Shown here piece by piece: positions 43,802 to 54,749 of a DNA stretch of 64,000 nt. Made by a program: the position numbers and the translations under genes. The notes below the pieces were generated by a model that searched no databases, was not told the origin of the DNA, and saw only the letters and a list, made by a program, of their open reading frames with translations. The stretch comes from Streptomyces hiroshimensis (lineage in GTDB: Bacteria > Actinomycetota > Actinomycetes > Streptomycetales > Streptomycetaceae): the NCBI RefSeq assembly GCF_014650335.1, contig NZ_BMUT01000014.1:49416-113415 (forward strand). Direction: 5' to 3'. Position 1 is the first letter of the stretch. Every line of letters starts with the position of its first letter.

Positions 43802-44431
43802 TTAGTGCTGGCTGTTGAGGAAGCCGATGACGACGGCTCCCCACCAGCAGATCTGGGAGACCAGGGCAGTGGCTCCGCCCCAGGCCAGGAGGCGCGGTGC
43901 GGGCGCGGCGGACGGCTGCTCGGCCATGCGCTTGTTGAGGAGGCCCGCCTGCAGGCCGTTGAGGCTGAGGAGGAGCACCAGCACCAGCTTGACGGCGGTG
44001 AGGGTGGAGGACGGGCTGGGGTGGAGCAGCATGCCGCTGAGGACGAGGCCCACGAGACCGGCCCAGATGGGCAGGTGCAGACGGCCGGCGCTGCCGAGGG
44101 CCTCCTGGAGGCTGCAGCGGCCCGTGATCCACAGCAGGCCGTAGTAGTCGGCGACGAGTACGGCGCCGAAGCCGAGGACGAGGCCGGTGAGGTGGACGAA
44201 GAGGGCGGCGGTGTGAAGCGTCGCGTCGGCCGTCAGGTGGAAGGAGATCCACACGCAGCCGGCCCAGACCGCGCACAGCATCAGCGCGGCACCGGCCACC
44301 GTCCACCAGGAGTCGTACAGGCCGAGCGGCCGTGCGTGACGTGCGCCGGAGGTGAGGGTGCGGGTCGGTTCAGGCGGGCGGACGACGGACAGGGGCGTCT
44401 CGGACGGAAGAGCAGACACGCAATTCTCCAT
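43802..44431 (-). CDS. Multi-pass hypothetical membrane protein (209 aa)
   Basis: Five hydrophobic segments are visible (about 40-65, 76-98, 118-136, 143-163 and 182-205), after a cytoplasmic Pro/Thr-rich N-terminus of 35 residues. Notable stretches are VLVADYYGLLWITGRCSLQEAL and HLPIWAGLVGLVLSGMLL. His residues in helices 2-3 (LFVHLTG, RLHLPIW) could bind heme, as in DUF2231- or YkoE-like membrane proteins, but I cannot name a family. It stops with TAA, rare in this GC-rich region. Confidence 0.7.
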   Translation of the reverse strand: MENCVSALPSETPLSVVRPPEPTRTLTSGARHARPLGLYDSWWTVAGAALMLCAVWAGCVWISFHLTADATLHTAALFVHLTGLVLGFGAVLVADYYGLLWITGRCSLQEALGSAGRLHLPIWAGLVGLVLSGMLLHPSPSSTLTAVKLVLVLLLSLNGLQAGLLNKRMAEQPSAAPAPRLLAWGGATALVSQICWWGAVVIGFLNSQH

Positions 44432-44771
44432 GGCCTCGAATGTGTCCGGCTTGTTGCCGGAATGAGACCTTCTTTTCTGAATGGCAGAAATCGATCAATG
44501 CCATCGGCGTCCCGGCTCCGTCGACTTCTTCGACGTGGTGCCGGGGAAAGCCGGGCTCGGCACTCGACAAACCTGAACACTCTCGTGGAGAAATCGCAAG
44601 CTTTGCAGGTCACGGGCGGAATCCGCGCCTATTGATCCATATCCGTTCCGGCCTGATTGCAGGTAATTCGATCGCGGAATGGTGATCGCTATTCTTCGGA
44701 ATGTGGGACACGGCACATTTCCTGAGCGCGTGAGCGCATGGCTGCGGAGTGTGTGAGCGCATATGTACGGA
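44432..44771. other. A/T-richer intergenic region
   Basis: The stretch has clearly more A/T than the surrounding genes (for example around 44460-44520 and 44630-44700) and no convincing reading frame with Streptomyces codon bias. It should contain the promoter of the membrane protein gene at 44431. A GTGAGCGCAT element recurs at 44730-44763. It may be a relic of lost coding sequence or a regulatory RNA; nothing decisive can be seen. Confidence 0.4.
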
Positions 44772-44809
44772 GGGCTGCGGGCCCGCCCTCGCGGACAGGC
44801 CCGCAGCCC
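44772..44809 (-). terminator. Terminator of the collagenase gene
   Basis: GGGCTGCGGGCC (44772-44783) and GGCCCGCAGCCC (44798-44809) form a perfect 12-bp stem with a 14-base loop, 8 bases beyond the collagenase stop codon. Confidence 0.8.
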
Positions 44810-44817
44810 CCGTGGAA

Positions 44818-47184
44818 TCAGCCCCTCAGCGGCCCTTCACATGTGAAGTCCGCCGATCCCGCGGGGCGGTCCGACCAGAGGTCGACCTTGCCGAAGGAGC
44901 AGTTCATGTCGGCGAAGTTGTTGGTGCCCTTCTTCGTGCGGTCGAGGATGAAGTAGTCGACCGTCCCGGACATGTCCTTGAAGACCAGGTCGGGACTGCC
45001 CGGGCTGTTCAGGTTGGCGGTGATGCGGCCGGTGCAGGTGAAGCGGGGGCGTTCCGGGGCCTCATTGGTGCGGCATTCGGGCGTGATGCCGGTGGTGGCC
45101 TTGAAGGAGGCGCGGACCGTGGCGGGGTGGCCCGCGTCCAGCCCGCCGACGGGCCGGAACGACGTGCTCGGCACGTACAGGTTCTTGACCTTGGCGATCT
45201 GCTGGTCGAGGAAGGTGTCGTACGCGCGCTGCAGGCCGCCGTCCCGGCCGAGCCGGTCCCGCCAGGCGTCGAATCCCGCGACGTCGTTGTCGCGGAGGTG
45301 GCCGTACATCTCCCTGAGCAGCGAGGGGTGTTCGCTCCACAGGAACTCGAAGAACGTGCCGGCGTACGAGTAGAAGCGGAATCCGTCCCGGTCGTACTCC
45401 GCGTGCAGCAGCTCGTACACGCTCATGCGCGGCTTGGTGCCGCCCGCCGTGTCGTTGATGATGCTCTGGACCAGGGACTTGCGGACCCTGATGCCCTCGC
45501 CCCGGGTGGCGCCGTCGAAGAACTCGGCCGTGCCCTCGTCCATCGCCGTGGTGCGGTCGCCCTGGTACCAGGGGCCCTCGCCGAAGAGCCCGGGGACGGC
45601 CCAGCGGCCGTTGAGGTAGTGCGTGTACTCGTGCCGGAACAGCTCCTCCAGCGTGAGCGTGGAGTCCTGGGGGACGCGCCGCTCGTACGTGTAGAAGGTG
45701 GCGCCGTTCTCGATGTAGATCCCGCCGTTGTTGGTGCCCATGCCCGTCAGCAGCGGGTGGTAGACCTCGTAGTCGGCGCGCGAGGCGTACAGCACGATGT
45801 TGAGCGTGGTGTTGGTGTCGCCCGCCAGCGGCTGCTCGGTGCCCAGCACCCGGTGGAACTGCGCCTTGACCTGCTTGCTCGCGTAGTAGAGGCGGTCGAC
45901 GGTGGCGCGGGGCAGGGCCGTGCGGACCTTGATGCCGCCGTTGTCGTACGTGTAGGTGGACGGGAAGATGCGGCGCTCGATGTCGGCCTTGCACACCCCG
46001 TACTGCTTGCAGGCGTCGAACGCGATCAGCCAGGTGACGACCTTGGCCCAGGGCTCGCTGCCCTCGCCGAAGTTGCCGGTGGTGGTGGCCAGCAATCCGC
46101 CGAGGGCGGAGGTGATCTCGCTCCTGAGCGCGTCGATCTGGCCCATCCGCCCGTACTCCCCGACGGCGTCGCGCACCACCCAGGCGTTGGACGTGCCCTT
46201 GAGGTGGGTGTAGCCGGCGAAGGCCTTGAAGGCCGCGCGGTAGGAGGTGTCGGCGGCGACGGCGGCGTGGAAGGCGGCGTCGTGGTTGCCCGGGTAGACG
46301 CCCAGGTAGTTGAGGGAGAGCGCGGCGAGCGCGGCGCCGGCCCAGGAGGTGTCCTTGGCGGTGCCGGGGTGCTCGGCGTCCATGGTGGCGAGGACGCGCT
46401 TGATGAGCGGCAGCTGGTGCTGGCGCAGGCCCGGGGCGCTGGCGGCGTAGAGGGCCTCGCGCAGGGTCTCGGCGTTGGTGCGGGTGACGTCGAAGGTGTG
46501 CGCGGCGGTGCCGAAGGCGGACACGGCCCGGCGCATGGCCTCCACGGTCGGTGCGTCGGTGACGTCGATCTCGGTGCGCGAGAAGTCGTGGTACGCGACG
46601 GCGTGGAGGTAGGTGAACATCTCCAGCAGGTGGCTGCCGTTCTTGCCGTCGTGCGCCGCGGCCAGGCCCTCGATCCGGCGGGAGACCGCCTGGACGTGCG
46701 CCCTCGACATGACCGGGGCCAGCCGCTGGTCCCAGGTCCACAGGGTCGTGCGCAGACAGCCGTCGGCGGTGACGGCCTGGTCGGCGAGGAAGTCGGCGAG
46801 CTGCTCGGGAGCGAGGCGCGTGATGCCGTCGAGCGTGCACGGAACGGCGGTGCCGCCGAGGGTGGCGCGGGGCGCTGCGGCCGTGGGCTTCGGCTTGGCC
46901 GTGAGAGCGCCGGGGACGCGGCCGTCCGTGAGGCCGCCGGGGGCGGTGGGAGAAGCACTGGCCGGCTTGGGCGCGTTGGCCAGCCGGGTGACCTCGTCGA
47001 AGGGGTTGGGCGTGGGGGTGTCCTGCCGCACGCCCGCCGCGGGGGCCGCGGCGGAGGGCCTGGGCGCGGGCGAGGGGGAGTCCGCGTGAACGGGCTGGAC
47101 GGCGGTGGCGCAGAGCGCCGTGGCTATGGCGGTGGTGAGCAGGGATGCGCGCAGCGATCTGCGCAGCGATCTGGAGTGGGACAC
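44818..47184 (-). CDS. Secreted M9 family collagenase
   Basis: The protein (788 aa) has a Sec signal (VSHSRSLRRSLRASLLTTAI to about residue 34, VHA), a Pro/Ala linker, an N-terminal helical activator-type domain (about 115-420) and a gluzincin peptidase domain (430-640) with zinc motif HEYTHYLNGRW (H518, E519, H522) and the third ligand E550 in MDEGTAEFF. This matches clostridial and Streptomyces M9 collagenases, which cut native collagen at Gly-rich sites. The C-terminal 110 residues form a beta domain with Cys pairs (ECRTN, FTCTG, MNCSF, FTCEG) instead of the usual PKD/collagen-binding repeats. GTG 47184 follows AGGAG. Its promoter carries the same operator as the peptide importer, tying it to hydroxyproline use. 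Confidence 0.9.
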   Translation of the reverse strand: MSHSRSLRRSLRASLLTTAIATALCATAVQPVHADSPSPAPRPSAAAPAAGVRQDTPTPNPFDEVTRLANAPKPASASPTAPGGLTDGRVPGALTAKPKPTAAAPRATLGGTAVPCTLDGITRLAPEQLADFLADQAVTADGCLRTTLWTWDQRLAPVMSRAHVQAVSRRIEGLAAAHDGKNGSHLLEMFTYLHAVAYHDFSRTEIDVTDAPTVEAMRRAVSAFGTAAHTFDVTRTNAETLREALYAASAPGLRQHQLPLIKRVLATMDAEHPGTAKDTSWAGAALAALSLNYLGVYPGNHDAAFHAAVAADTSYRAAFKAFAGYTHLKGTSNAWVVRDAVGEYGRMGQIDALRSEITSALGGLLATTTGNFGEGSEPWAKVVTWLIAFDACKQYGVCKADIERRIFPSTYTYDNGGIKVRTALPRATVDRLYYASKQVKAQFHRVLGTEQPLAGDTNTTLNIVLYASRADYEVYHPLLTGMGTNNGGIYIENGATFYTYERRVPQDSTLTLEELFRHEYTHYLNGRWAVPGLFGEGPWYQGDRTTAMDEGTAEFFDGATRGEGIRVRKSLVQSIINDTAGGTKPRMSVYELLHAEYDRDGFRFYSYAGTFFEFLWSEHPSLLREMYGHLRDNDVAGFDAWRDRLGRDGGLQRAYDTFLDQQIAKVKNLYVPSTSFRPVGGLDAGHPATVRASFKATTGITPECRTNEAPERPRFTCTGRITANLNSPGSPDLVFKDMSGTVDYFILDRTKKGTNNFADMNCSFGKVDLWSDRPAGSADFTCEGPLRG

Positions 47185-47344
47185 CGATGACTCCTGTGTG
47201 GGAGGTGTGGGTTGAGGCGCGCACGTGAAGGGAGCGGGTGCGCGCGACAACAGGGAAAAGTGCGGAGACAGTGGCGCAGGGGGTGATTCAACTGCCGTCT
47301 GACAGGCGGCGCGTGGGGGACTGCTGCTGCGCCATGTCATGCGT

Positions 47345-47373
47345 AACGTAGTAATGTGAAATGGTACTGACAA
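47345..47373 (-). promoter_or_regulatory. Collagenase promoter with shared operator
   Basis: On the minus strand TTGTCA (47373-47368), a 17-base spacer and TACGTT (47350-47345) form a near-ideal promoter. The operator TGTGAAATGGTACTGACA (plus-strand 47355-47372) covers the -35 box and most of the spacer, so a bound repressor would exclude RNA polymerase. The element is nearly identical to that of the importer at 53217-53245. Confidence 0.75.
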
Positions 47374-47384
47374 CCCCTCAGACG

Positions 47385-48400
47385 CTACGGGTTGTCCGCG
47401 GCCGCGAAGTGGCAGGCCACCTCACGCGCCTCGCCGGGCGCGGCGACCCGCAGCAGCGGCGCCTCCGTCCGGCAGATCTCCTGCGCTTTGGGGCAGCGCG
47501 GGTGGAACGTGCAACCGGACGGGGGAGCCGCCGGGCTCGGAGGGTCGCCGAGCAAAGTGATCCGCTCGCGCGCCCGCTCGGCGACCGGGTCCGGCAGCGG
47601 CACCGCCGAGAGCAGGGCCTGCGTGTACGGATGGGCCGGGGCCGCGTACACCCGCTCCTTGTCGCCCACTTCGACGATCCGCCCCAGATACATCACGGCC
47701 ACCCGGTTGCACACCCGCTTCACCACCGACAGGTCGTGGGCGATGAAGAGGTAGGCGAGCCCGAGTTCACGCTGCAGCCGCTCCATCAGATTGACGATCT
47801 GGGCCTGCACGGAGACGTCCAGGGCCGAGACCGGTTCGTCGGCGACGATCAGACGGGGGCCTGTGGCCAGCGCGCGGGCGATGCCGATGCGCTGTGCCTG
47901 ACCGCCGGAGAACTCGTGCGGATAGCGGTCGATGTGCTCGGGGATGAGCCCGGTCATCTCCATCAGCTCCGCCGCCCGCTTGCGCGCGCCGGCCGCCGCC
48001 ATGCCCTGCACCAGCAGGGGGTCGGCGATGATGCGGGCCACGGTCTGGCGCGGGTTGAGGGAGGAGTGCGGGTCCTGGAAGACCATCTGCAGGTCCTTGC
48101 GCAGCGGTTTGAGCTCGCGCCGCCCGAGCCGGCTGATGTCACGGCCGTCGTAGGTGATCGACCCGGTGGTCGGTTCCAGGAGCCGTACGATCATGCGGCC
48201 GGTGGTGGACTTGCCGCAGCCGGACTCGCCCACCAGACCCAGGGTCTTGCCCGCCGCCAGATCGAAGGAGACGCCGTCGACGGCCCGGACGGGCGCCGAG
48301 CGGCCTCCCCGCCGGCCCGGGAAGGTCATCGTCACGTCCCGTACGGAGAGCAGGGGGACGGAGGGAGGGGGGACGGAGGGCAGGGGCGCGGTGCCGGCGG

Positions 48401-48404
<4 letters not shown>
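47385..48404 (-). CDS. Peptide ABC transporter ATP-binding protein (OppF type)
   Basis: The protein (339 aa) has Walker A GESGCGKST, signature FSGGQAQRIGIARAL, Walker B LIVADEP and the H-loop, plus the Opp/Dpp C-terminal extension with the cysteine cluster (CTFHPRCPKAQEIC) that binds an iron-sulfur cluster in some relatives. It energises import of oligopeptides with its OppD partner. The ATG overlaps the OppD-type stop by 4 bases. It is the last gene of the importer operon; 200 bases separate it from the collagenase start. Confidence 0.92.
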
Positions 48405-50453
<2,049 letters not shown>

Positions 50454-50457
<4 letters not shown>

Positions 50458-51404
50458 GTGCGGCCGCTCCTCGGGTCGAGGACGTCGCGCAGCGCGTCGC
50501 CGAGGAGGGTGAAGGCGAGCACGGTGAGGAACAGGCAGGTGCTCGGGATGACGAAGTACATGGGATCCGTGTCGTAGAAGGCGACGCTCTCGGCGATCAT
50601 CTGGCCCCAGGAGGGGGTGGGCGGGCGGACGCCGACGCCCAGGTAGCTCAGGGCCGCCTCGGTGGCGATCATGCCGGGGACGATGAGGGTGGTGTAGGCG
50701 ATGACGGGCCCGGCGACGCCGGGGAGGATGTCGCGGGTGAGGATGCGCCAGGGCCCGGAGCCGCCGACGCGGGCCGCGTCGACGTACTCGCGGTGTCTGA
50801 GCGAGAGGGTCTGGCCGCGTACGACGCGGGCGACGCCGGGCCAGCCGAACAGGCCGATGACGGCGGTCATCAGCAGGATGCGGTTGACGTCCTTGGCCAC
50901 CGACATCATCGCGATCATGAAGATGAGGGAGGGGAAGGACATGGTGAGGTCCATGAGGCGGGAGAGCACGGCGTCGGTGCGGCCGCCGAAGTAGCCCGCC
51001 GTGATGCCGGCCGCCGTCCCGGCGAGGACGACGATCGCGGTGGCGGTGAGGGCGATCAGCAGCGACACCTGGGCGCCGTGCACGACCCGGGCGAACAGGT
51101 CGCGGCCGGTGACGGGTTCGACGCCGAGCCAGTGGTCGGCGGAGATACCGCCCAGCGGGCCGAGGGGACGGCCGCCGAGGTAGGGGTCGACGGCCGTCTT
51201 GTCGAACTCCTCGGGCGACCAGCCGGCGAGCGAGCTCAGCAGCGGGGCGCCCGCCGCCATGAGCAGGAAGAGCGCGACGACGGCGAGGGAGACCTTGACG
51301 GCGGTGCGGCGGCGCAGTTCGGCGCGGGCCAGCTGCCAGGGGCCGCTGCCCGCGGGGACGGCCGCCGGGGCGGGGGAGGAGGCGGGCGTGGGCGTGGTGG
51401 TCAT
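50454..51404 (-). CDS. Peptide ABC transporter permease (OppC/DppC type)
   Basis: The protein (316 aa) has an N-terminal OppC helix (VSLAVVALFLLMAAGAPLLSSL), a GRPLGPLGGISADHWLGVEPVTGRDLFARV loop and the EAA region YVDAARVGGSGPWRILTRDILP, typical of the DppC subunit. It pairs with the DppB-type protein to form the channel. It starts 13 bases after the binding-protein stop, so the five genes form one operon. Confidence 0.9.
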
Positions 51405-51417
51405 GGGGTGACGGCCC

Positions 51418-53163
51418 TCAGTCCCGGCTCTTGGCGGGGTCCTTGAGGCCGACCGTGGCGTAGTCGATCTGGCCGCCGAAGGAGGTGTGCCCGTACGCGC
51501 CCGCGATGTTGGTGCCCAGGACCAGCGGCCACCGCCGGACGAGCACCGGGACGGTCGGCGCCTGGGCGAGGATCCGCCCGTCCAGCTGCTGCCAGGCCTC
51601 GGCGGCCGCCTTGGTGTCCGTCATCGCGCCGATCTCGTCCATCCGCTTCATCGTCGCGTCGTCGCGGAAGAGGGAGTGGTTGCCGGAGTTTCCCTTCTCC
51701 TTGATGAAGCGGCCGTCGAAGACGAAGGGCAGGAAGGTGGAGCCGGAGGGGTAGTCGGGGCACCAGCCGGTGTAGACCATGTCGGTGCGGTTCTCGGTGT
51801 CGCCGATGGTGGCGTAGAAGGCCGACGGGTCCACGGTCTCGATGGTGACCTTGATGCCGGCCCGGCCCAGTGACTGCTGGACGGCCTCGGCCCGGCCCTT
51901 GTCGCCGGCCGATGCGGTGATCTTCGTGGAGATGCCGTCGGGCTTGCCCGCCTCCTTCAGCAGCTGCCTGGCCTTGTCCGCGTCGCCCGTGACGGGGATC
52001 TTCAGGGTGTCGGGCTGCTTGCCGCCGAAGAGGGACGCCGGCATGTACGCGGTCGACAGGTCGTTGAAGGCCGGGCCGCCGGAGGCGGTGAGGACGGCGT
52101 CCCGGTCGAGGGCGTACTGCACGGCCCGGCGGACCTTGGGGTCGTCGAAGGGCGCCCGCCCGGTGTGCATCTGGACCATGTCGGTGCAGTTGGTGGACTC
52201 GGCGAGCAGCCGCTCCCGCACCCGGGCGTCGGGCAGGACCTTGGCTGCGCTCTCGGGACGCAGGGCGCCCCAGGAGACGGCGGAGGCGTCGGCGCCCTGA
52301 CTGGCTATCAGCCGGTCGTCGATCTGGTTGGCCTTGAGGCCCATCAGGACGACCAGTTTGTCCGGGTACGCCTTGCGGACCTCGTCCGTACCCGGGTCCC
52401 AGTGGTCGTTGCGGACGAGGACGAGCTTCTTGCCGCGCGCGTAGGAGTCGACTTTGTACGGGCCGGAGGAGAACGGCCGGTTGTCGTACTGCGGGCCCTT
52501 GTCCTGCGCCTGCGGTACGGGGGCGAAGGTCGGCATGACGGTGGCGTTGGGGAACTCGGCGAAGGGCTTGCGCAGTTCGAAGACGATGGTGCGGTCGTCC
52601 GGCGTCTTGACGGAGTCGAGGTGCCTGCCCTGGGCGGGGCCCCGGTAGCCCTCGGCGCCGGCGAGGTAGCGGGCGGCGTAGTCGGCGCCGCCGGGCAGGT
52701 CGGGGGAGAAGGACCGCTCGACGTTGTACTTGACGTCCTGCGCGGTGACGGGCGAGCCGTCCTCGTACTTCACCCCCTGTTTGAGGTGGAACGTCCACGT
52801 CCTGGCGTCGGCGGACGGCGTGCCCAGGTCGGTGGCCAGGTCGGGGACCAGCCCGCCGCCCTGGGTCCCGGGCGTGGCCTTGTACGTCACCAGGGTGCGG
52901 TAGAGCAGCCGGGTCCCGAAGTCCATGTCGTTCATGACCCAGTTGCGGGCGGGGTCGAGGTGGGTGAAGTCCTGGTTGGACAGCACCGTCAGCGTGCCGC
53001 CCTTCTGCGGAGTGCCGCCGATCGCCGTGCCCTCGTGGGCGGCGGCGGGGTTCTTGCCGTCCTTGCCGCCGGCCGACTGCTTCCCGCCGGAGCAACCGGC
53101 CGTTCCCAGGGCGAAGGAGGCCGCCAGCACGGCGGCCAGGGCAGTACACGTGCGCTTGTTCAT
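51418..53163 (-). CDS. ABC transporter substrate-binding lipoprotein (SBP family 5)
   Basis: The protein (581 aa) has a lipoprotein signal with lipobox GTAGC (about Cys24) and the SBP_bac_5 fold: KGGTLTVLSNQDFTHLDPARN near the N-terminus, WTFHLKQGVKYEDGSPVTAQDVKYNVERSF, and VRRAVQYALDRDAVL. It captures di- or oligopeptides outside the membrane and hands them to the permeases. It is the first gene of the importer operon, directly behind a promoter that shares the operator with the collagenase gene. Collagen-derived Gly-Pro-Hyp peptides are the likely cargo by context. Confidence 0.92.
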   Translation of the reverse strand: MNKRTCTALAAVLAASFALGTAGCSGGKQSAGGKDGKNPAAAHEGTAIGGTPQKGGTLTVLSNQDFTHLDPARNWVMNDMDFGTRLLYRTLVTYKATPGTQGGGLVPDLATDLGTPSADARTWTFHLKQGVKYEDGSPVTAQDVKYNVERSFSPDLPGGADYAARYLAGAEGYRGPAQGRHLDSVKTPDDRTIVFELRKPFAEFPNATVMPTFAPVPQAQDKGPQYDNRPFSSGPYKVDSYARGKKLVLVRNDHWDPGTDEVRKAYPDKLVVLMGLKANQIDDRLIASQGADASAVSWGALRPESAAKVLPDARVRERLLAESTNCTDMVQMHTGRAPFDDPKVRRAVQYALDRDAVLTASGGPAFNDLSTAYMPASLFGGKQPDTLKIPVTGDADKARQLLKEAGKPDGISTKITASAGDKGRAEAVQQSLGRAGIKVTIETVDPSAFYATIGDTENRTDMVYTGWCPDYPSGSTFLPFVFDGRFIKEKGNSGNHSLFRDDATMKRMDEIGAMTDTKAAAEAWQQLDGRILAQAPTVPVLVRRWPLVLGTNIAGAYGHTSFGGQIDYATVGLKDPAKSRD

Positions 53164-53216
53164 CAGTGGTCACTCCGTGAACAGTCGAACAGCCGGACGG
53201 CTGAAATGTGACCCGT

Positions 53217-53245
53217 AACATAGTAATGTGAAATTGCACTGACAA
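53217..53245 (-). promoter_or_regulatory. Importer operon promoter with shared operator
   Basis: On the minus strand TTGTCA (53245-53240), a 17-base spacer and TATGTT (53222-53217) drive the importer. The operator TGTGAAATTGCACTGACA (plus-strand 53227-53244) overlaps it. Because the M24 peptidase diverges from here, one site may control both directions. The spacer shares 15 of 17 bases with that of the collagenase promoter. Confidence 0.75.
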
Positions 53246-53290
53246 GGCGTCAGTCACTCCGTTACCCACCTGTGTCCGAGGAGGAGTCCC

Positions 53291-54661
53291 GTGCAGGAAC
53301 CCGCAGTTGCCGCGATCCGTACGGTCAGTCATGACCTGCCGGTTTCAGCCGAGTTCGAGGCGTTCATGGCGGAAGGCTGGGCGGCGACGCCGCTGCCCGC
53401 CGACATCCGGCTGCCCGTGGCGGACCTCGCCGCAGCGCGCCGCGCGAAGCTGTCGGCGCGCTTTCCCGGCGAGCGGTTGATCGTGCCCGCGGGCGAGTTC
53501 AAGGTCCGCTCCAACGACTGCGACTACCGCTTCCGCCCGCACAGCGCCTACGCCTGGCTGACCGGGCTCACCGGCGAGGAGCAGGCCGGTCACGTGCTGG
53601 TCCTGGAGCCCGACGGCCCGCACCGGCACGAGGCGGTGCTGTACGTGCGGCCGCGCTCGCCGCGCGCCGGCGAGGAGTTCTACCGCGACCGCCGCTACGG
53701 CGAGTTCTGGGTCGGCCGCCGCCCCGACCTCGCCGAGGCCGAGCGCCTGACCGGCATCCGCTGCGTGCACCGCGAGGACTACGACCGGCTGCCGCCGGGC
53801 CGCGACGCCTCCGGCGACGCCGAGCTGGCCGCCGCCTTGAGCGAGCTGCGTCTGGTCAAGGACGCCTGGGAGGTCGCGCAGCTGCAGCTGGCCGTGGACC
53901 ACACCGCCGCCGGGTTCGAGGACGTCGTACGGGCGCTGCCCCGCGCCCTCGCCCACCCGCGCGGCGAGCGCTGGATCGAGGGCGTCTTCGGCCTGCGCGC
54001 CCGCGCGGAGGGCAACGGCCCGGGCTACGAGACCATCGCGGCCTCCGGCGCGCACGCATGCGTCCTGCACTGGATACGCAACGACGGCCGGCTCGACCCC
54101 CGCGAACTCCTCCTCCTGGACGCGGGAGTCGAGACCGACACCCTCTACACCTCCGACATCACCCGCACCCTGCCGCTGTCCGGACGCTTCTCGCCCGTCC
54201 AGCGGCAGGTCTACGAACTCGTCCTCGCCGCCCAGGACGCGGGCATGGCGGCCCTCAAGCCGGGGGCGAGCTTCCGCGACTTCCACCGGGCCGGGATGCG
54301 GGTCATCGCCGAGGGGCTCGCCGAGTGGGGCGTGCTCAAGAGCGCCGAGGGCGACTTCCACCGCCGGTACACCCTGTGCAGCAGCGGCCACATGCTCGGC
54401 CTGGACGTCCACGACTGCGCCCAGGCGCGGGCGGACGCCTACCTCGACGGCGTCCTGGAGGAGGGGCAGGTGCTCACCGTCGAGCCCGGGCTCTACCTCC
54501 AGCCCGACGACGAGACGCTGCCGGCCGAACTGCGCGGCATCGGCGTGCGGATCGAGGACGACCTGGTCATCACCGCCGACGGGGCCCGGCTGATGTCGCA
54601 CGCGCTGCCCCGTACGCCCGACGCGGTCGAGGCGTGGATGGGTGAGCTTCTCGGGGGATAG
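53291..54661 (+). CDS. M24 Xaa-Pro aminopeptidase/prolidase
   Basis: The protein (456 aa) has an AMP_N domain (about 35-180) and a pita-bread peptidase domain with all five metal ligands: D277 (LLDAGVE), D289 (TSDITRT), H367 (SGHMLGLD), E398 (TVEPGLY) and E422 (GVRIEDD). It needs two divalent metals and removes residues linked to proline, which ordinary peptidases cannot. There is no export signal, so it works on imported peptides. GTG 53291 follows GAGGAGGAG. It is divergent from the peptide importer and shares its operator region; in context it should release free proline and hydroxyproline. Confidence 0.92.
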   Translation: MQEPAVAAIRTVSHDLPVSAEFEAFMAEGWAATPLPADIRLPVADLAAARRAKLSARFPGERLIVPAGEFKVRSNDCDYRFRPHSAYAWLTGLTGEEQAGHVLVLEPDGPHRHEAVLYVRPRSPRAGEEFYRDRRYGEFWVGRRPDLAEAERLTGIRCVHREDYDRLPPGRDASGDAELAAALSELRLVKDAWEVAQLQLAVDHTAAGFEDVVRALPRALAHPRGERWIEGVFGLRARAEGNGPGYETIAASGAHACVLHWIRNDGRLDPRELLLLDAGVETDTLYTSDITRTLPLSGRFSPVQRQVYELVLAAQDAGMAALKPGASFRDFHRAGMRVIAEGLAEWGVLKSAEGDFHRRYTLCSSGHMLGLDVHDCAQARADAYLDGVLEEGQVLTVEPGLYLQPDDETLPAELRGIGVRIEDDLVITADGARLMSHALPRTPDAVEAWMGELLGG

Positions 54662-54726
54662 GCCGCGAAATAGGCGGGGGCGTCAACCATCAGGTACGGA
54701 CCGGCTCTTGGCAGCGCGCAGTGCAA

Positions 54727-54744
54727 TGTGAAATATTACTGACG
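54727..54744 (+). promoter_or_regulatory. Operator at the start of the hydroxyproline operon
   Basis: TGTGAAATATTACTGACG is the third copy of the shared element. TTGGCA (54708-54713) and AATATT (54732-54737), 18 bases apart, form a plausible promoter through it. The ATG at 54750 has no ribosome binding site, so the transcript may start at or near it. Upstream, CAGGTACGGACC (54691-54702) is repeated near the GntR gene (61281-61292). Confidence 0.7.
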
Positions 54745-54749
54745 TGCTC

